A stretch of 64,000 nucleotides of DNA from Epiperipatus broadwayi (GCA_028023455.1 JAQFVV010012506.1:1408714-1472713), one strand, 5' to 3'. Shown: positions 51,201-61,981, counted from the first letter of the stretch. Notes: generated by a model not told the origin, from the sequence alone. Translations and numbers: made by a program.

Positions 51201-51600
51201 GCTCTTAGAAAAAAATATTCAAAAAAAAAAAAAAGAAGAAAAGTGGAAGAATCAGGAGGATTTGAACCAACACTCATAGATAAGTATATATAAAATCTCT
51301 ACTGACCGTTGCCTTTAACAGAATGGCTCAGTCAGAGTTTTGCCTTAAAATTCGATATTCAAGAATCTAAACGTGTGAGTTCAACTCTTATGCTAATATT
51401 ATAACTGGTCAGACCAGCAACATTTGAAAAAGAGCAGCGAGTATCACTCAAAACATTGTGTATCTACTAACCTGTGTTGTTCATTTGTGTGTTAATACTA
51501 ACAGCCGTTTGTATTTGAAAAGATTAAATAAAGTTTAAAATTTTCTAGACATTCAACATTTAATGATAGATGGGGGAAGTAGTCTAACATATTATCACAT
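51000..51600 (+). repeat. Direct-orientation arm and 3' tail of the Penelope-like element
   Basis: This is the 3' end of the coding part followed by an untranslated tail with an A run (51216-51240). It pairs as an inverted repeat with 49517-50090. Identity breaks after ACATATTATCACA at about 51599, which fixes the outer boundary of the element. Confidence 0.8.
51325..51395 (+). other. tRNA-like stretch in the Penelope-like tail
   Basis: TGGCTCAGTCAGAG resembles a polymerase III A box and GAGTTCAACTC at about 51378-51390 a B box. The spacing is about that of a tRNA. A related stretch is present, inverted, in the other arm (about 49690-49760). It does not fold into a clean tRNA, so I read it as a tRNA-derived tail. 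Confidence 0.35.
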
Positions 51601-51621
51601 TTAATATATTATCACCACTAA

Positions 51622-52000
51622 CTTTTCAGGCAAAAAGTGACAAAATCAAAAAATAGTCAACACTTTTATCCCAAATGTATATTTTCAGTGATGAAGATTA
51701 TTTAATTTTATCAAAATTGTTTTTAATTTATTGCCTAATAATTGTTTCTTCATACATTATCATCTTTCTTTATCACAATATTGAATACTTAACCCAATGT
51801 GGGTTTACCAAATGCTACTTCAAAATCAATAAAATAAATATTAAATCATCTCAACAATAATCTCCATCAATATAATTGCACCACTAGGACTTCCATCTTT
51901 CCTTCCTAAATCCAAATAGCAACATGTCTATTCACTCTCTCACTTGATGTTAAGATTTAGTGTATTTTAATTTTATTGTACAGAAAGTCATAAGTGTTTT
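51622..52000 (-). pseudogene. LINE reverse transcriptase, upstream half
   Basis: On the minus strand, 51925-51905 reads LFGFRKGR, matching the GFR-GRS motif. At about 51835-51800 it reads FIDFEVAFGKPTLG, matching the FIDFEKAFD catalytic box with the second aspartate replaced by glycine. The frame fades at 51640. It continues beyond the Penelope-like element at 49516 and below. Confidence 0.7.
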
Positions 52001-52494
52001 TATAATTTTTTTTTACTGTAAATCAATTGTTTTATATTTTATAATGATGATGAAGCAAAACTATTATTGCCCAAGACTCCAGTTAAAGGTTTATTAGCTG
52101 CTAATTTTATCTCAAAAATATAAATAAGATGGATGAATTATTCATTTAGGTTGTCTGATAATAATTTTCACTTATTTCTAAAGTTACTGGGTGTTTAATA
52201 TATGTTTAATTAAAAAGATGTCATTATTTGCAATTTGAGATGATCAAATGTTGACACTTGACTATAATTCCTATTATTTAAGTAATTCAACAAGGTCAAA
52301 TAGATAATTAGGAGAAATGTTTTATTTTGTTTTCAAAGACATTCTTTTAGTGTAAAGAGAGGGTTAAAAGCAAATTATCACATATATGCTATATAATCTT
52401 ATTTATCTATTAAACAGTTATTATTTATATATATATTAAAATTATAATATAAAAATAGAAACACAATTTTACAAAAAGTTAAAATATAAATTAC

Positions 52495-52653
52495 CTTTCT
52501 TTATCTCCTTTTTCTTTCTTCAATTTCCCATCATAACTTTTGCTATCTACATCTCCTTCAATAAAATCAGCTAAACCTGGACCTTCTGTGAATCTGCCTT
52601 TTCTTTCTTGTAAAAACATCTGACTTTTTTTGTTGCTATTACAACAGCTTGTG
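52495..52653 (-). CDS. Lipoyl synthase, mitochondrial: one N-terminal exon
   Basis: This 159-bp open block on the minus strand reads RKGRFTEGPGLADFIEGD and then YDGKLKKEKGDKER. It matches the segment of lipoyl synthase just before the LRLPPWLK motif. That enzyme is a radical-SAM, iron-sulfur protein that inserts sulfur into octanoyl groups in mitochondria to make lipoate for pyruvate and 2-oxoglutarate dehydrogenases and the glycine cleavage system. Splice signals fit: TATTTTAG before the exon (AG at 52655-52654) and AG/GTAATT after it (GT at 52494-52493), with no internal stop. The exon starts and ends within codons. The catalytic CxxxCxxC motif and the rest of the protein are on exons I could not find in the window. 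The introns are filled with transposons on both sides. Identification rests on recalled family sequence. Confidence 0.82.
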
Positions 52654-54829
52654 CTAAAATACTTTTAAAAAAATAAAACAAACAATAATAAATTTTGTAT
52701 TTCTGACAGCAAGTCAATTCTTAAAAAAAAAAAAAAATGCAAATTTAAATTAAATTCTGCTTTTATAAAAGTAGATATAACAGTTATATATTTACACATT
52801 TATAAAAAAAAAAAAAAATTGAAAATAAAAGTAATCACTCTCAATAGAAAAATTGATCTATCTAGAAAGATGGAAACAAGAAAAAGTTCACCAGATACAA
52901 AAAACAGTGTGAACAACATACTTGATTTCTAAAATAATATATTAACTAGATAGATGAAAAAATAGAAATATATAAGTATATTTTGTGAAACCATCATGAT
53001 GTATGATGCAATTTGCAATAGGAAATGAAATAATAGGCAGGAAATAGATTCTTGTGATATGTAATACTTCCAATTTTTATCAATTCAAAATGTACTATCC
53101 AATAAGGTTCCATAAAAACTCAAAGGACAAAAAATTTGAAGGAATGATTTTGCAAAGAAAGCATATGAATCTCATACAGACATTACTGGAAGTAGTTGAC
53201 AGCATATATTTTTTAAATGGCTGGAAAATAATATCTGATTTTTCACAATTAAGGTTATAAAAATTTCTGCTATATTCATGTATGCAATCAGCTACCACAA
53301 TTGGACAACATATAAGAATATTTAAAGTAGTTTTACTAATTTGCAAATATGGCGCTTGCGACCATATTTTCACACATTAATTCAGCAATTATGATTCAAT
53401 AAAGTAATCATATGGTTGACTGCTCTAAAAATTATATGAAATTCAAACAATAAAATAAAAAATGCAGTTCCATTGAAATGATGAAATTGAGACAGACTGT
53501 TTTTTATCATTATACACAGCCTATTGGTGTAAGTAGTTAGTCCATTCTCTTGCTATGCCTACGATCTGGGATTTGAGTCTAAAAAAGGTAATATTTGAAA
53601 TTTTGTCACAATTCACACAACTTTTCTGTCAGGTAGCTCATAGCTATTTAATAATAATTGGTAAATGAGAATTTAATTTTTCTTAATAAGATGATGTTTT
53701 TGGTTAGTAAAAGTTGATAAAATGAGTATTGTTATGTGGAGTTTAAAAATAAAAATATGATTTGTCATATTACGTAGCTTTTATTATTGATAGGGCAAGT
53801 ATCATACATCTATGGATGTTGAGCCAAAGATTGCCTTTATTGCTGAAAATTAATTCGAATACATTCAACTCTTCACTCTCTATTATAGCTCTGTGCAAAA
53901 ACATATAAAGCAGATTGAACAATAAATAGGTCACAAGATATAATACTATTATCCTGATATTTCACACCCTAGTATTATATTATGTTCTCCAAGATTTGTG
54001 ATTCAATGTGGTCAAAGAATGCTAAAACCACATATCTACTTCTATCACTTTTTGATCCACTAATTAACTCTTTAATATAAATGACTTTTTTTATTGTTAA
54101 CCTCTATTGAATGTGCAATAATTTATAATTATACTTTTAATTAGAGACAAATATACTAATCTTCAATAATTCTATGATGATAGCTGATTTTATTCTAGTC
54201 ATTGTTATCAAACATGCCAATGCTCATGGGCTATAACTCAATATATGAAACAGGCTCTCAATTATACTTTCGAACTTCTGATAGAGTTAGTGATGAGATA
54301 TTGTAGACAGCATTACATTTAAACATATGTTATAAAAACAATGAACTCTCTGTGAAGTTTATATCCATTTAACATTCAGCAAGATTTACTAAACAATTTT
54401 CTTAAATTTAATCTATATCTCAGCTCATGGGTAAATCAGATGATCTATATATCTTAGACCCACTGCTTATTTCTGCTACTTCCTTCTGGGTGAAGAAATT
54501 TTCATGTTATCAAATGTAAACTGAAAAATTTCTATTGACAAACCAATACATATTTTAAAACTAAAAAAAAAACCTATATCTTTACAATAAATCAATATAT
54601 ATGACTAAAGAAATCTAAAATCCACAAACATAATGTGAACTGTTAGTCTTTCAAATTTAAGAACTTCAAATGAACAACTTGTATTTTTTATTTTAGGACA
54701 TTATTATTATTATTATTTTGTTATAAGTTTTTTTTTTTTTTGGTTATTTTTAAATTATTTTAATACTTATGACATCCATATTTAAATTGTTTTTTTTGTT
54801 TTTTTCAGAAATTACACTGCTATCAGCTG
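52654..54829. other. Intron or upstream DNA of the lipoyl synthase exon
   Basis: The first exon with the mitochondrial presequence should lie upstream on this side (higher coordinates), but none is recognised. A tRNA-like stretch at 53515-53590 and AT-rich filler are all that can be seen. Confidence 0.45.
53515..53590 (+). other. Possible tRNA-derived SINE remnant
   Basis: TTGGTGTAAGTAGTTAGTCC resembles an A box and GGGATTTGAGTCT, 50 bp on, a B box, with CTATGCCTACGATCT between. The boxes are degenerate and there is no clean acceptor stem. Confidence 0.35.
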
Positions 54830-55355
54830 TAATCATCATCATCATTTTCAATACTTATTGATCCACAGTAGGATGGTGGTCTCTCCTAATTTAGCCCAGT
54901 TTTCTTAATCTCTAGCCTCTCTTCTCTATAATACATTAGCAACCTTCCACATTTCATCCAACAGGTGGTCCCTTTCTATTTCTTTTAACAACATTTCTAG
55001 CTCAGATCCATTTCAAATCTCTTAATTCTTTCAATGAAAACAGCGATAACTGTTTGTTCTCTTATGTACTTTCAATCCATTTTTGTTATAAATATCTTAC
55101 TATATTTCGATGAAGAGACTAAAGTTATTCTTAAGTATCCAAGTCTCAAATCCATAAGTCAGAACTGAGAAACATATCTATTAAAAATCTTCATTTTCAA
55201 ACACATAGGCATATTTCCTTTTGATATTAAGTTATTTCTACCAAAAACACTCCATCCAAGTTTAATTCTGTGACAAAATTAATTCATTATATTTTTGCCT
55301 GTATTAATAATCTGATCAAACTTTTTCTAATTCATAATATATTGATTATTATTAT
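54830..55355 (-). pseudogene. LINE 3' end fragment
   Basis: On the minus strand, about 55170-55120 reads SVLTYGFETWILK, matching the YG-ETW motif downstream of the RT palm. Then FIERIKRFEMDLS (about 55040-55000) matches the following ERIKRLKWRW-type stretch. The last part, ERPPSYCG near 54860-54885, ends the protein. Frameshifts separate these pieces. The 5' part of this fragment (55196-55355) is duplicated at 57106-57255. Confidence 0.65.
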
Positions 55356-57105
55356 AATGGTCAAATATACAGTCACAAAACTAACCCCGAGAACCTAGGC
55401 AATGACCCCCAATTTGTATGGGTATGTATAACATATATAAAACATTACCACAGACTACAAAGTCCAATGTTACTAACTGCATCTCCAAGACGATCTTTAC
55501 CTGGCTAACATTACCTGATGTTAACTTACCCATTTTTTCTCTTATATCCCACTATGTTGGGGAAATACAAGAGATTTTAAATTACATTAAAACTATAAAT
55601 ACATTGGTGTCGATAAATGACACAAATGTAAAAGTCAAAGAGTATTTTAAATTTATTTACATAGCAATAACAATAAAATAATAAAACATAATTTATGAAT
55701 ACATTTCATTTGCAAATATAAAGAGGATTAGGAATATCTTATGCGATTTGAACTTAGGATGATTGTTTAAATTACAATAAATTTCATGAGGTTTGAATTT
55801 ATTTATTTGAAATAAAAAGATAAGGTGAACATCAACATTAACTAACATGAGTTACTGTTGACTTTTTTATACAAAGTTTTAATCAATTTTATAAATTTAT
55901 TGTGACTAGGAACAGTGTGCAAAATATGGACATTTTAAGGTTATCACACATTCCAATGATTCCAGGATGGATCTTGTGGTTCTATCTAGAACTAGAAGTG
56001 ATGTTTTCTTGGTTTAGGAACTATTATTTTTACACATTTTCCAATCGAGTTTTGAGAAGCATTTCTTAGTTTGTAGAGCATTGTTCTTTTCACTCATTTT
56101 CCAGAAATTTATTGTACTGATGAAACGCTTCTTGATTTGTAGAATATGGAAATGCTTATTCATTTAACTCACAAGTAAGAATAATTATTATAACATATAT
56201 GTTTCTAGATAAATTTTGTAAGGACAAAACATGCTTCTTATTTCTTTCATATTGCTAAGGCAGGTATTTTAACACTAATGGAAAATAAATGATTTTGTTT
56301 GCAATGACTTTTGTACAGTCTATGATGCAACGCTAACTCACATTTGCCCAATGGCCAAGTGGAGCAAATCAATTGTTTTTTACCTTTCCATTCACGGCAA
56401 TTTCTCTTCTGGGGTTCTTCTTGCAGCAGCAATGAGTTTTAAGGACTTGGTTGGAAGACCTAGAAGATATGTTTTACTAAGCTTTTATATGATTTTAAAC
56501 AAGTTTCCAGATTAACTTATTTGTTTTAATAATGACATAATCTGGTCATCTACAATTTTATTAACATTTCTTTTTTTTTACTGATAGAATTTATTCAGAA
56601 GCTTTTGAACACCTATTGTTTATTCATCACTTCAATAATTCTTGAGTAGTTTTCTAAACCTTTAGTTAATTATAAACCTTTACCAGAAGGATACAAAAGA
56701 AAATACTTTACTACCAAACTTAAAAGCTTTTAGTTCAAAGCAAAACAAAAAAATATCTTACTTTTAGTGAAAATAGATATCAATATTTTACTACAATTTT
56801 AGCAATTTAGCAAAAGAATTTAACTAATTGCCTGGGTACTTTATTAAAATTGAATGTATTATTCTAGAAAATGTTTTAACTAAAAACAAATGTGATTTTC
56901 TTTATACCTGTGGTATTTTAAATATATACATTCTATTTAGCAATGCAATTTTAAAATCCATGCAGCCAAATTAAAACTAGTTAATTTACATGTTTGGATG
57001 TAGTTTATGAGACCCCGTTCATGTATATATATGTACAACAATTAGCCTTAGTTAAAATGTTTAGAAATGAAGCATACATATGGAGGCACACTATTAAAAA
57101 CTTTA
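55356..57105. other. Segment between two LINE copies, unassigned
   Basis: An 87-codon ORF (55418-55681, +) and a 61-codon ORF (56247-56432, -) are the longest. Around the second, the sequence is less AT-rich (56240-56460). On the minus strand, CGTGAATGGAAAG/GTAAAAAAC at about 56386 looks like a splice donor, so a diverged exon is possible. No protein family is recognised for either. Confidence 0.4.
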
Positions 57106-57330
57106 CGTTTCAAACACTATCATATTTCTTATTAATATTAAATTATCAAAAACATATCCAAGTTTAATTCTATGGCTAAATTAATGCATATATTTCCACC
57201 TGTATTAATAATCTGAGCAAACTTTTTGTAATTCATAATCCTATGATCATTACTTTAGACTTTTTAACATTTATATTTATTTCTGCTTTCTTACTTTCAT
57301 AGGTACTTTGGAATTATTCCTGCTATGATG
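57106..57330 (-). pseudogene. LINE fragment, second copy
   Basis: CAAGTTTAATTCTATGGCTAAATTAATGCAT and CCTGTATTAATAATCTGAGCAAACTTTTTG repeat, in order and orientation, the sequence at 55250-55340. The fragment extends about 75 bp further upstream in the LINE than the first copy does. It ends near the left arm of the palindrome at 57366. Confidence 0.6.
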
Positions 57331-57365
57331 TATTATTCCAATTTATTTAACTAATGATACTTGTT

Positions 57366-57479
57366 CTTAGGAATCTCATGTTTCCTGAGCTATGTCTGGC
57401 ATAACTTTATCTGGGTGAGTTAAGGTTGTAATGAGCTGGATCTCTAGTAGCACCGTTTACTGTTGTCAGTCTCTTTAAT
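57366..57479 (+). repeat. Left arm of the outer palindrome, ending in TTAA
   Basis: From GGAATCTCATGTTTCCTGAGC to GTTGTCAGTCTCT (57475), this is the reverse complement of 62702-62832. It is followed by TTAA at 57476-57479. Compared with the right arm it lacks about 22 bp near 57460. Confidence 0.9.
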
Positions 57480-57759
57480 ACTACATCCTCTGATGAGCAG
57501 GAAATATTATAGTAGAAAGGGAGGTGATGTCAGCCTTGAGTAATGTCAATCATTCTTTATTTCCTGATTATTACCAGAGAAGATCCTAATCCAGTTACAT
57601 TTGGCACCCCATGTTGGGTGCCAACCGGATTGCGACCACCTATTTTGGTGGTCATTTATTTCCTGATGAGCATATTGCCGGAAGGAAATGATTGACATTA
57701 TTCAAGGCTGATGTCATCCCTCATTCTACAATATTTCCTGCTCATCAGAGGAAATAGCA
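57480..57759. mobile_element. TTAA-flanked foldback MITE, 280 bp
   Basis: The element lies between TTAA at 57476 and TTAA at 57760. Its ends are TACTACATCCTCTGATGAGC and, reverse-complemented, TGCTATTTCCTCTGATGAGC. The palindrome continues inward for about 130 bp on each side (GATGTCAGCCTTGA-TAATGTCAATCATT) to a centre at TTGGCACCCCATGTTGGGTGCC. TTAA target duplication is the mark of piggyBac transposases. No coding sequence is present. Confidence 0.85.
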
Positions 57760-58218
57760 TTAACCTTTAAATAGGACTATCCAAAAATTCACGTTGGAAG
57801 CACCCCCTATTTCATTTTGTAGGCCCCGCAATATCGCGTTTCAATTTTCTTTTGACAACCTTAAGCAGTTTTGAACAAAAAATCTTGTTTTTTCGATTCT
57901 AGCACATGCGTATACTGTTCAGGTATTAGTTTGTAAAGTTTCACATAGATGGCAGTTATAAGTAATGATTTATACGTCATTCCGTGGAAGATAATTGAGA
58001 GACCCCATATTCACTCTTTTTCCTACTTGTCTGGAGATAAGACCATCTGAGCTTTCTACAAAGTAATTCCAATAAAATTTGTTTATTCTTTCAATTGGTA
58101 AGTTATAATAATTATTTATGATTTATTTTTCTTTTTTAAAAAAATATTTCTATGAAAATAAGCTATTTGACTTTCTATTTAGATATCTAGAATCTGTGAT
58201 AATTTTTCATCTTTCATT

Positions 58219-58320
58219 TTCTTGCACACATTTTTTGATATTTATTCTTGCATGCATTTTTTGATACTTATTCTTGCATGCATTTTTTGATATTTATTCT
58301 TACAAGTATTATTTTTTTTC
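58219..58320 (+). repeat. 26-bp tandem repeats in the piggyBac 5' region
   Basis: About four units of the form TTCTTGCATGCATTTTTTGA plus TATTTA start near 58219, 58245, 58271 and 58297. The first and last units are diverged. Confidence 0.9.
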
Positions 58321-58479
58321 AAAAAATTATAATTATATTTTCTGCAATAAATAAAGGGTATTTTCTTCGTACATTTTATATGCAGCATCATTTTGTCTAT
58401 TGAAAATTTTCAATATCATGTAACATTTTCTTATCTATAAATGTTTCAATATCTATTATATTTTTTTACAAAATATTTT

Positions 58480-59060
58480 AGCTTTTAGAAAGTATGTGAA
58501 TCAAAACTTGATTTATATATATATTTTATAATAATGTATTTCAATTATAAATAAAATAAACATCATTTCTTTTTCATATATTTTGAGTCATGTGATAGCA
58601 TATATATATATTCATTTTTCAGCCCTCATTATATCCATCAGGTTTTTTGGACAAAAATATATAAATATGTGGTTTTTTTCACATAAAATATAATTTATGT
58701 TTTAGAATGTATATGATCCAAAACTTTTGATTTATATAAAATGTATTTCAATAAATAAAATAAACGGCATTTCTTTTTCATATATTTTGAGTCACGTGAT
58801 AGCATATATGTATATATATCTATTCATTTTTTGCGCCTCATTATATCCATCGGGTTTTTTGTCCAAAAAATATATAAATATGTGTTGTTTTTTTTATATA
58901 AAATATAATTTATGTTTTAGAATGTATATGATCCAAAACTTTTGATTTCAATAAATACATAAGCCGCATTTTTGTTCAATATATTTTGAGTCACATGATA
59001 TCATATATATATATGTCTGCATTCATTTTTCCCAGCTTATCCGTTGGGGGGGTTTTTTTT
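58480..59060 (+). repeat. Tandem repeats of about 216 bp upstream of the transposase
   Basis: Three copies start at about 58504, 58721 and 58936 (AAACTTGATT/AAACTTTTGATT). Each carries TTTCAATAAATA, ATATTTTGAGTCACRTGATA, TATATATAT and TTATATCCATC-GGTTTTTTG in order. The third copy is truncated. The GTCACGTGATA core is kept in all. They lie just before the transposase gene and may be subterminal binding repeats or promoter DNA. Confidence 0.9.
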
Positions 59061-59189
59061 TGAGAAAAAATATTTTAGACTTTTCATATGACTGATAAAT
59101 AATTATTAGTATGTAAATATGTGCTACATAAAATATATCTTGAAAATTTTGATTGCTTTTTTGTATATGTATTTAGATAAAGGCATCCA

Positions 59190-61685
59190 TATTCAAAGCG
59201 ATTGCTGGGCCTAGCCACCGTGATTCTTCTGATGAGTCTGAAGCTGATGAGGTACCACTGCTGAGTGATGTCAGTGAAATGAAGAAGACTCACATGATGA
59301 GGAATCTAATACCAGCAGCACTGAAGATGGATCTGATGATGATGTTGAAGGGTCTGCTTCTTGGCTACCCGTGGATATGGATAATATTCCTCCACCACCC
59401 CCAAGGTTTCCCTTTACTGCCACACCAGGCATGACCATAGCAATGGCACCAAATGCCAAAGCATTACAATTCTTTGAATTGTTTTTTTGATGATAAAATG
59501 CTGGAGATTGTTGTAAGGGAAACTAATCTTTATGCTGCTCAATGTATTAGCAAGAGCATGTTCAAAAGATTATCCAGAGCTAGAAAATGGACACATATCT
59601 CAGTGAAAGAGAGGAGGTTATTTTTTGCAGTGATGATGCTTCAGGGCCTTGTCAAACTGCCGCATCAGGAATGGTCATAGACAAAAAGAAGGATATTTTA
59701 TGTACCCATTTTTTCTGAAGTAATGACAGGTGCTAGGTTTACATTGATCATGAAATTTTCTTCATTTTTGTGACAATAAAACTGCTGTTGATTTAGATGC
59801 CCACCCAAATCCAAAGCTCATTAAGTTTTATGACATAATGGAGCATTTGAGAGGATGCTTTAGTACCTTATATATTCCAGACCAAAATGTTAGTGTAGAT
59901 GAGAGCATGTTGCTCTATAAGGGTCGTCTATCATGGGTAGTGTTCAACATGAAAAAGAGAGCCCGTTTTGGTCTGAAATTTTTTGTTATATGTGAATGCA
60001 ATACTGGATATATCTGTGACTTTCTCTTGTATACTGGAAAAGCAACAGCATACAATAAAACGCATGATGCACTTCCAGTAACTACTAAAAGTGTCCACCT
60101 TATGCACAATTATTTGGGACAAGGGTACTGTGTGACTGTTGACAATTGGTATATGTCAATAGAGCTAATAGACATCCTTCTAAATAATGATACAGATATC
60201 TATGGCACTGTCAATGTCAGAAGAAAGGGTCTGCCAGCTGAAATGATAAAGAGTAAGCTGAAACGAGGCACTATCCAAGCTTTTCAGTGTGGAAAGGTTA
60301 TGGCCTTGAAATGGCAAGACAAAAAACCAGTCTGCCTTTTGAGTACTATTCATAATGCGCCATCCCAAATTGTAAGAATTAGAACTGGGGAAAATGTGGT
60401 GAAACCGACTGTGGTGTGTGATTATAATAACACTATGGGCGGTGTTGATCGTTGTGATCAAGAGTTGTCTTTTTACCATACAACCAGGGCTTGTCAAAAG
60501 AAATATTATAAAAAAATATTTCGACATTGATCAAGCGCTTTTGAATTCTTGTATTCTTTATAACAAATGTAAACCCATTCAAACTGAGCTTCTGGAATTC
60601 AAAGCGCGGATCATTGAAGAGTCTTTTGAATTATATACGGACCCTGAGTTTAGAAATTCACGAGGAAGACCTTCTCTTGACCCTCCACCTATTAGGCTCA
60701 CAGCTCGCAAGACAAAAAACCAGTCTGCCTTTAGAGTACCATTCATAATGCGTCATCCCAAACTGTAAGAATTAGAAGTGGGAAAAATGTGGTGAAACCG
60801 ACTGTAGTGTGTGATTATAATAACACTATGGGTGTTGATCGTGATCAAGAGTTGTCTTTTTACCATACAACCAGGGCTCGTCAAAAGAAATATTATAAAA
60901 AAATATTTCGACACTTCATTGATCAAGCGCTTTTGAATTCTTGTATTCTTTATAACAAATGTAAACCCATTCAAACTGAGCTTCTGGAATTCAAAGCGCG
61001 GATCATTGAAGAGTCTTTTGAATTATATACAGACCCTGAGTTTAGAAATTCACGAGGAAGACCTTCTCTTGACCCTCCACCTATTAGGCTCACAGCTCGC
61101 AAGACAAAAAACCAGTCTGCCTTTAGAGTACCATTCATAATGCGTCATCCCAAACTGTAAGAATTAGAAGTGGGAAAAATGTGGTGAAACCGACTGTAGT
61201 GTGTGATTATAATAACACTATGGGTGTTGATCGTGATCAAGAGTTGTCTTTTTACCATACAACCAGGGCTCGTCAAAAGAAATATTATAAAAAAATATTT
61301 CGACACTTCATTGATCAAGCGCTTTTGAATTCTTGTATTCTTTATAACAAATGTAAACCCATTCAAACTGAGCTTCTGGAATTCAAAGCGCGGATCATTG
61401 AAGAGTCTTTTGAATTATATACGGACCCTGAGTTTAGAAATTCACGAGGTAGACCTTCTCTTGACCCTCCCCCTATTAGGCTCACAGCTCGCCACTTTCC
61501 ACGTCTTCTTCCACCTAATCCTATAAAAAAAGTCACCTTGCAGAGTCTGCAAAGTTTGTTCAACAAGGAAAGACTGTAATGGAAAAGGTATCCGGAGAGA
61601 GTCCAGATATTGGTGTGAACAGTGCAAGATTGGGCTGGGTGTGGATCCTTGTTTTGAAATTTTTCGCACAGAGAAGAATTACTAA
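59190..61685 (+). pseudogene. piggyBac transposase (PGBD4-like), inactivated
   Basis: The N-terminus is acidic (DSSDESEADE; EDGSDDDVEGS) and followed by WLPVDMDNIPPPPPRF. The DDE domain follows: SVDESM (first aspartate, about 59896), TVDNWYMS (second, about 60138) and NNTMGGVDRCDQ (third and fourth, about 60427). The C-terminal cysteine-rich zinc domain, with SRYWCEQCKIGLGVDPCFEI, ends at TAA 61683-61685. Damage: a frameshift near 59278, an extra T near 59490, stop TAG at 59678, an extra T near 59760, a 5-bp loss near 60526, an extra A near 61528, and duplication of the 60316-60708 block twice over. The longest open part is 59838-60530 (230 codons) and holds all catalytic motifs. It cannot make a working protein. 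Confidence 0.93.
60316..61492 (+). repeat. Tandem triplication of a 392-bp transposase block
   Basis: Units are 60316-60708 (393 bp), 60709-61100 (392 bp) and 61101-61492 (392 bp). Each runs from AAGACAAAAAACCAGTCTGCC to CTCACAGCTCGC; only the last continues into the true C-terminus (CACTTTCCACGTC). Units 2 and 3 are almost identical and share two 3-bp losses that turn MGGVDRCDQ into MGVDRDQ. Unit 1 has its own 5-bp loss. Near its 3' end unit 3 differs from both others (GAGGTAGACC, CCCCCT), as expected if it holds the original end. The join is out of frame. Confidence 0.95.
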
Positions 61686-61901
61686 AGGTATGTATTGTTC
61701 CCATTTATGAATTTTATAAGTATATATATATAAATTTGTTCCAACTGCTTGATAAACTATTTCAGGGTTAGGTGGACAGAAGAATGGATATAGTAAATCA
61801 TCAAACAACTATATTTACTATAAAGGTAGGTATTGCTTACACTTAGTAAATTTATAGAAATATATTTTGATATTTGTAACTTTGTCTATTTTACATTTTA
61901 G
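61686..61901 (+). other. Possible 3' untranslated introns of the transposase gene
   Basis: Immediately after the stop, AAAG/GTATGT, TATTTCAG/GG, AAAG/GTAGGT and CATTTTAG/GTG follow in donor-acceptor-donor-acceptor order. They would define two introns of about 70-80 bp around an exon of about 65 bp (GTTAGGTGGACAGAAG...). This is inference from splice consensus only. Confidence 0.35.
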
Positions 61902-61981
61902 GTGTGACGAGCCCAGTGAGCAATTACTTCTGATATCATCAGTGTGACAAGCCCAGTAAATAATTACTTCTGACATCATTT
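61902..61981 (+). repeat. 40-bp direct repeat
   Basis: GTGTGACGAGCCCAGTGAGC then AATTACTTCTGATATCATCA is followed by a second copy, GTGTGACAAGCCCAGTAAAT with AATTACTTCTGACATCAT. Period 40 bp, about 85 percent alike. Confidence 0.9.

Noticed and set aside
59931-60527. Several minus-strand ORFs across the transposase
   Set aside because: They are shadows of the plus-strand transposase, repeated with the tandem units.
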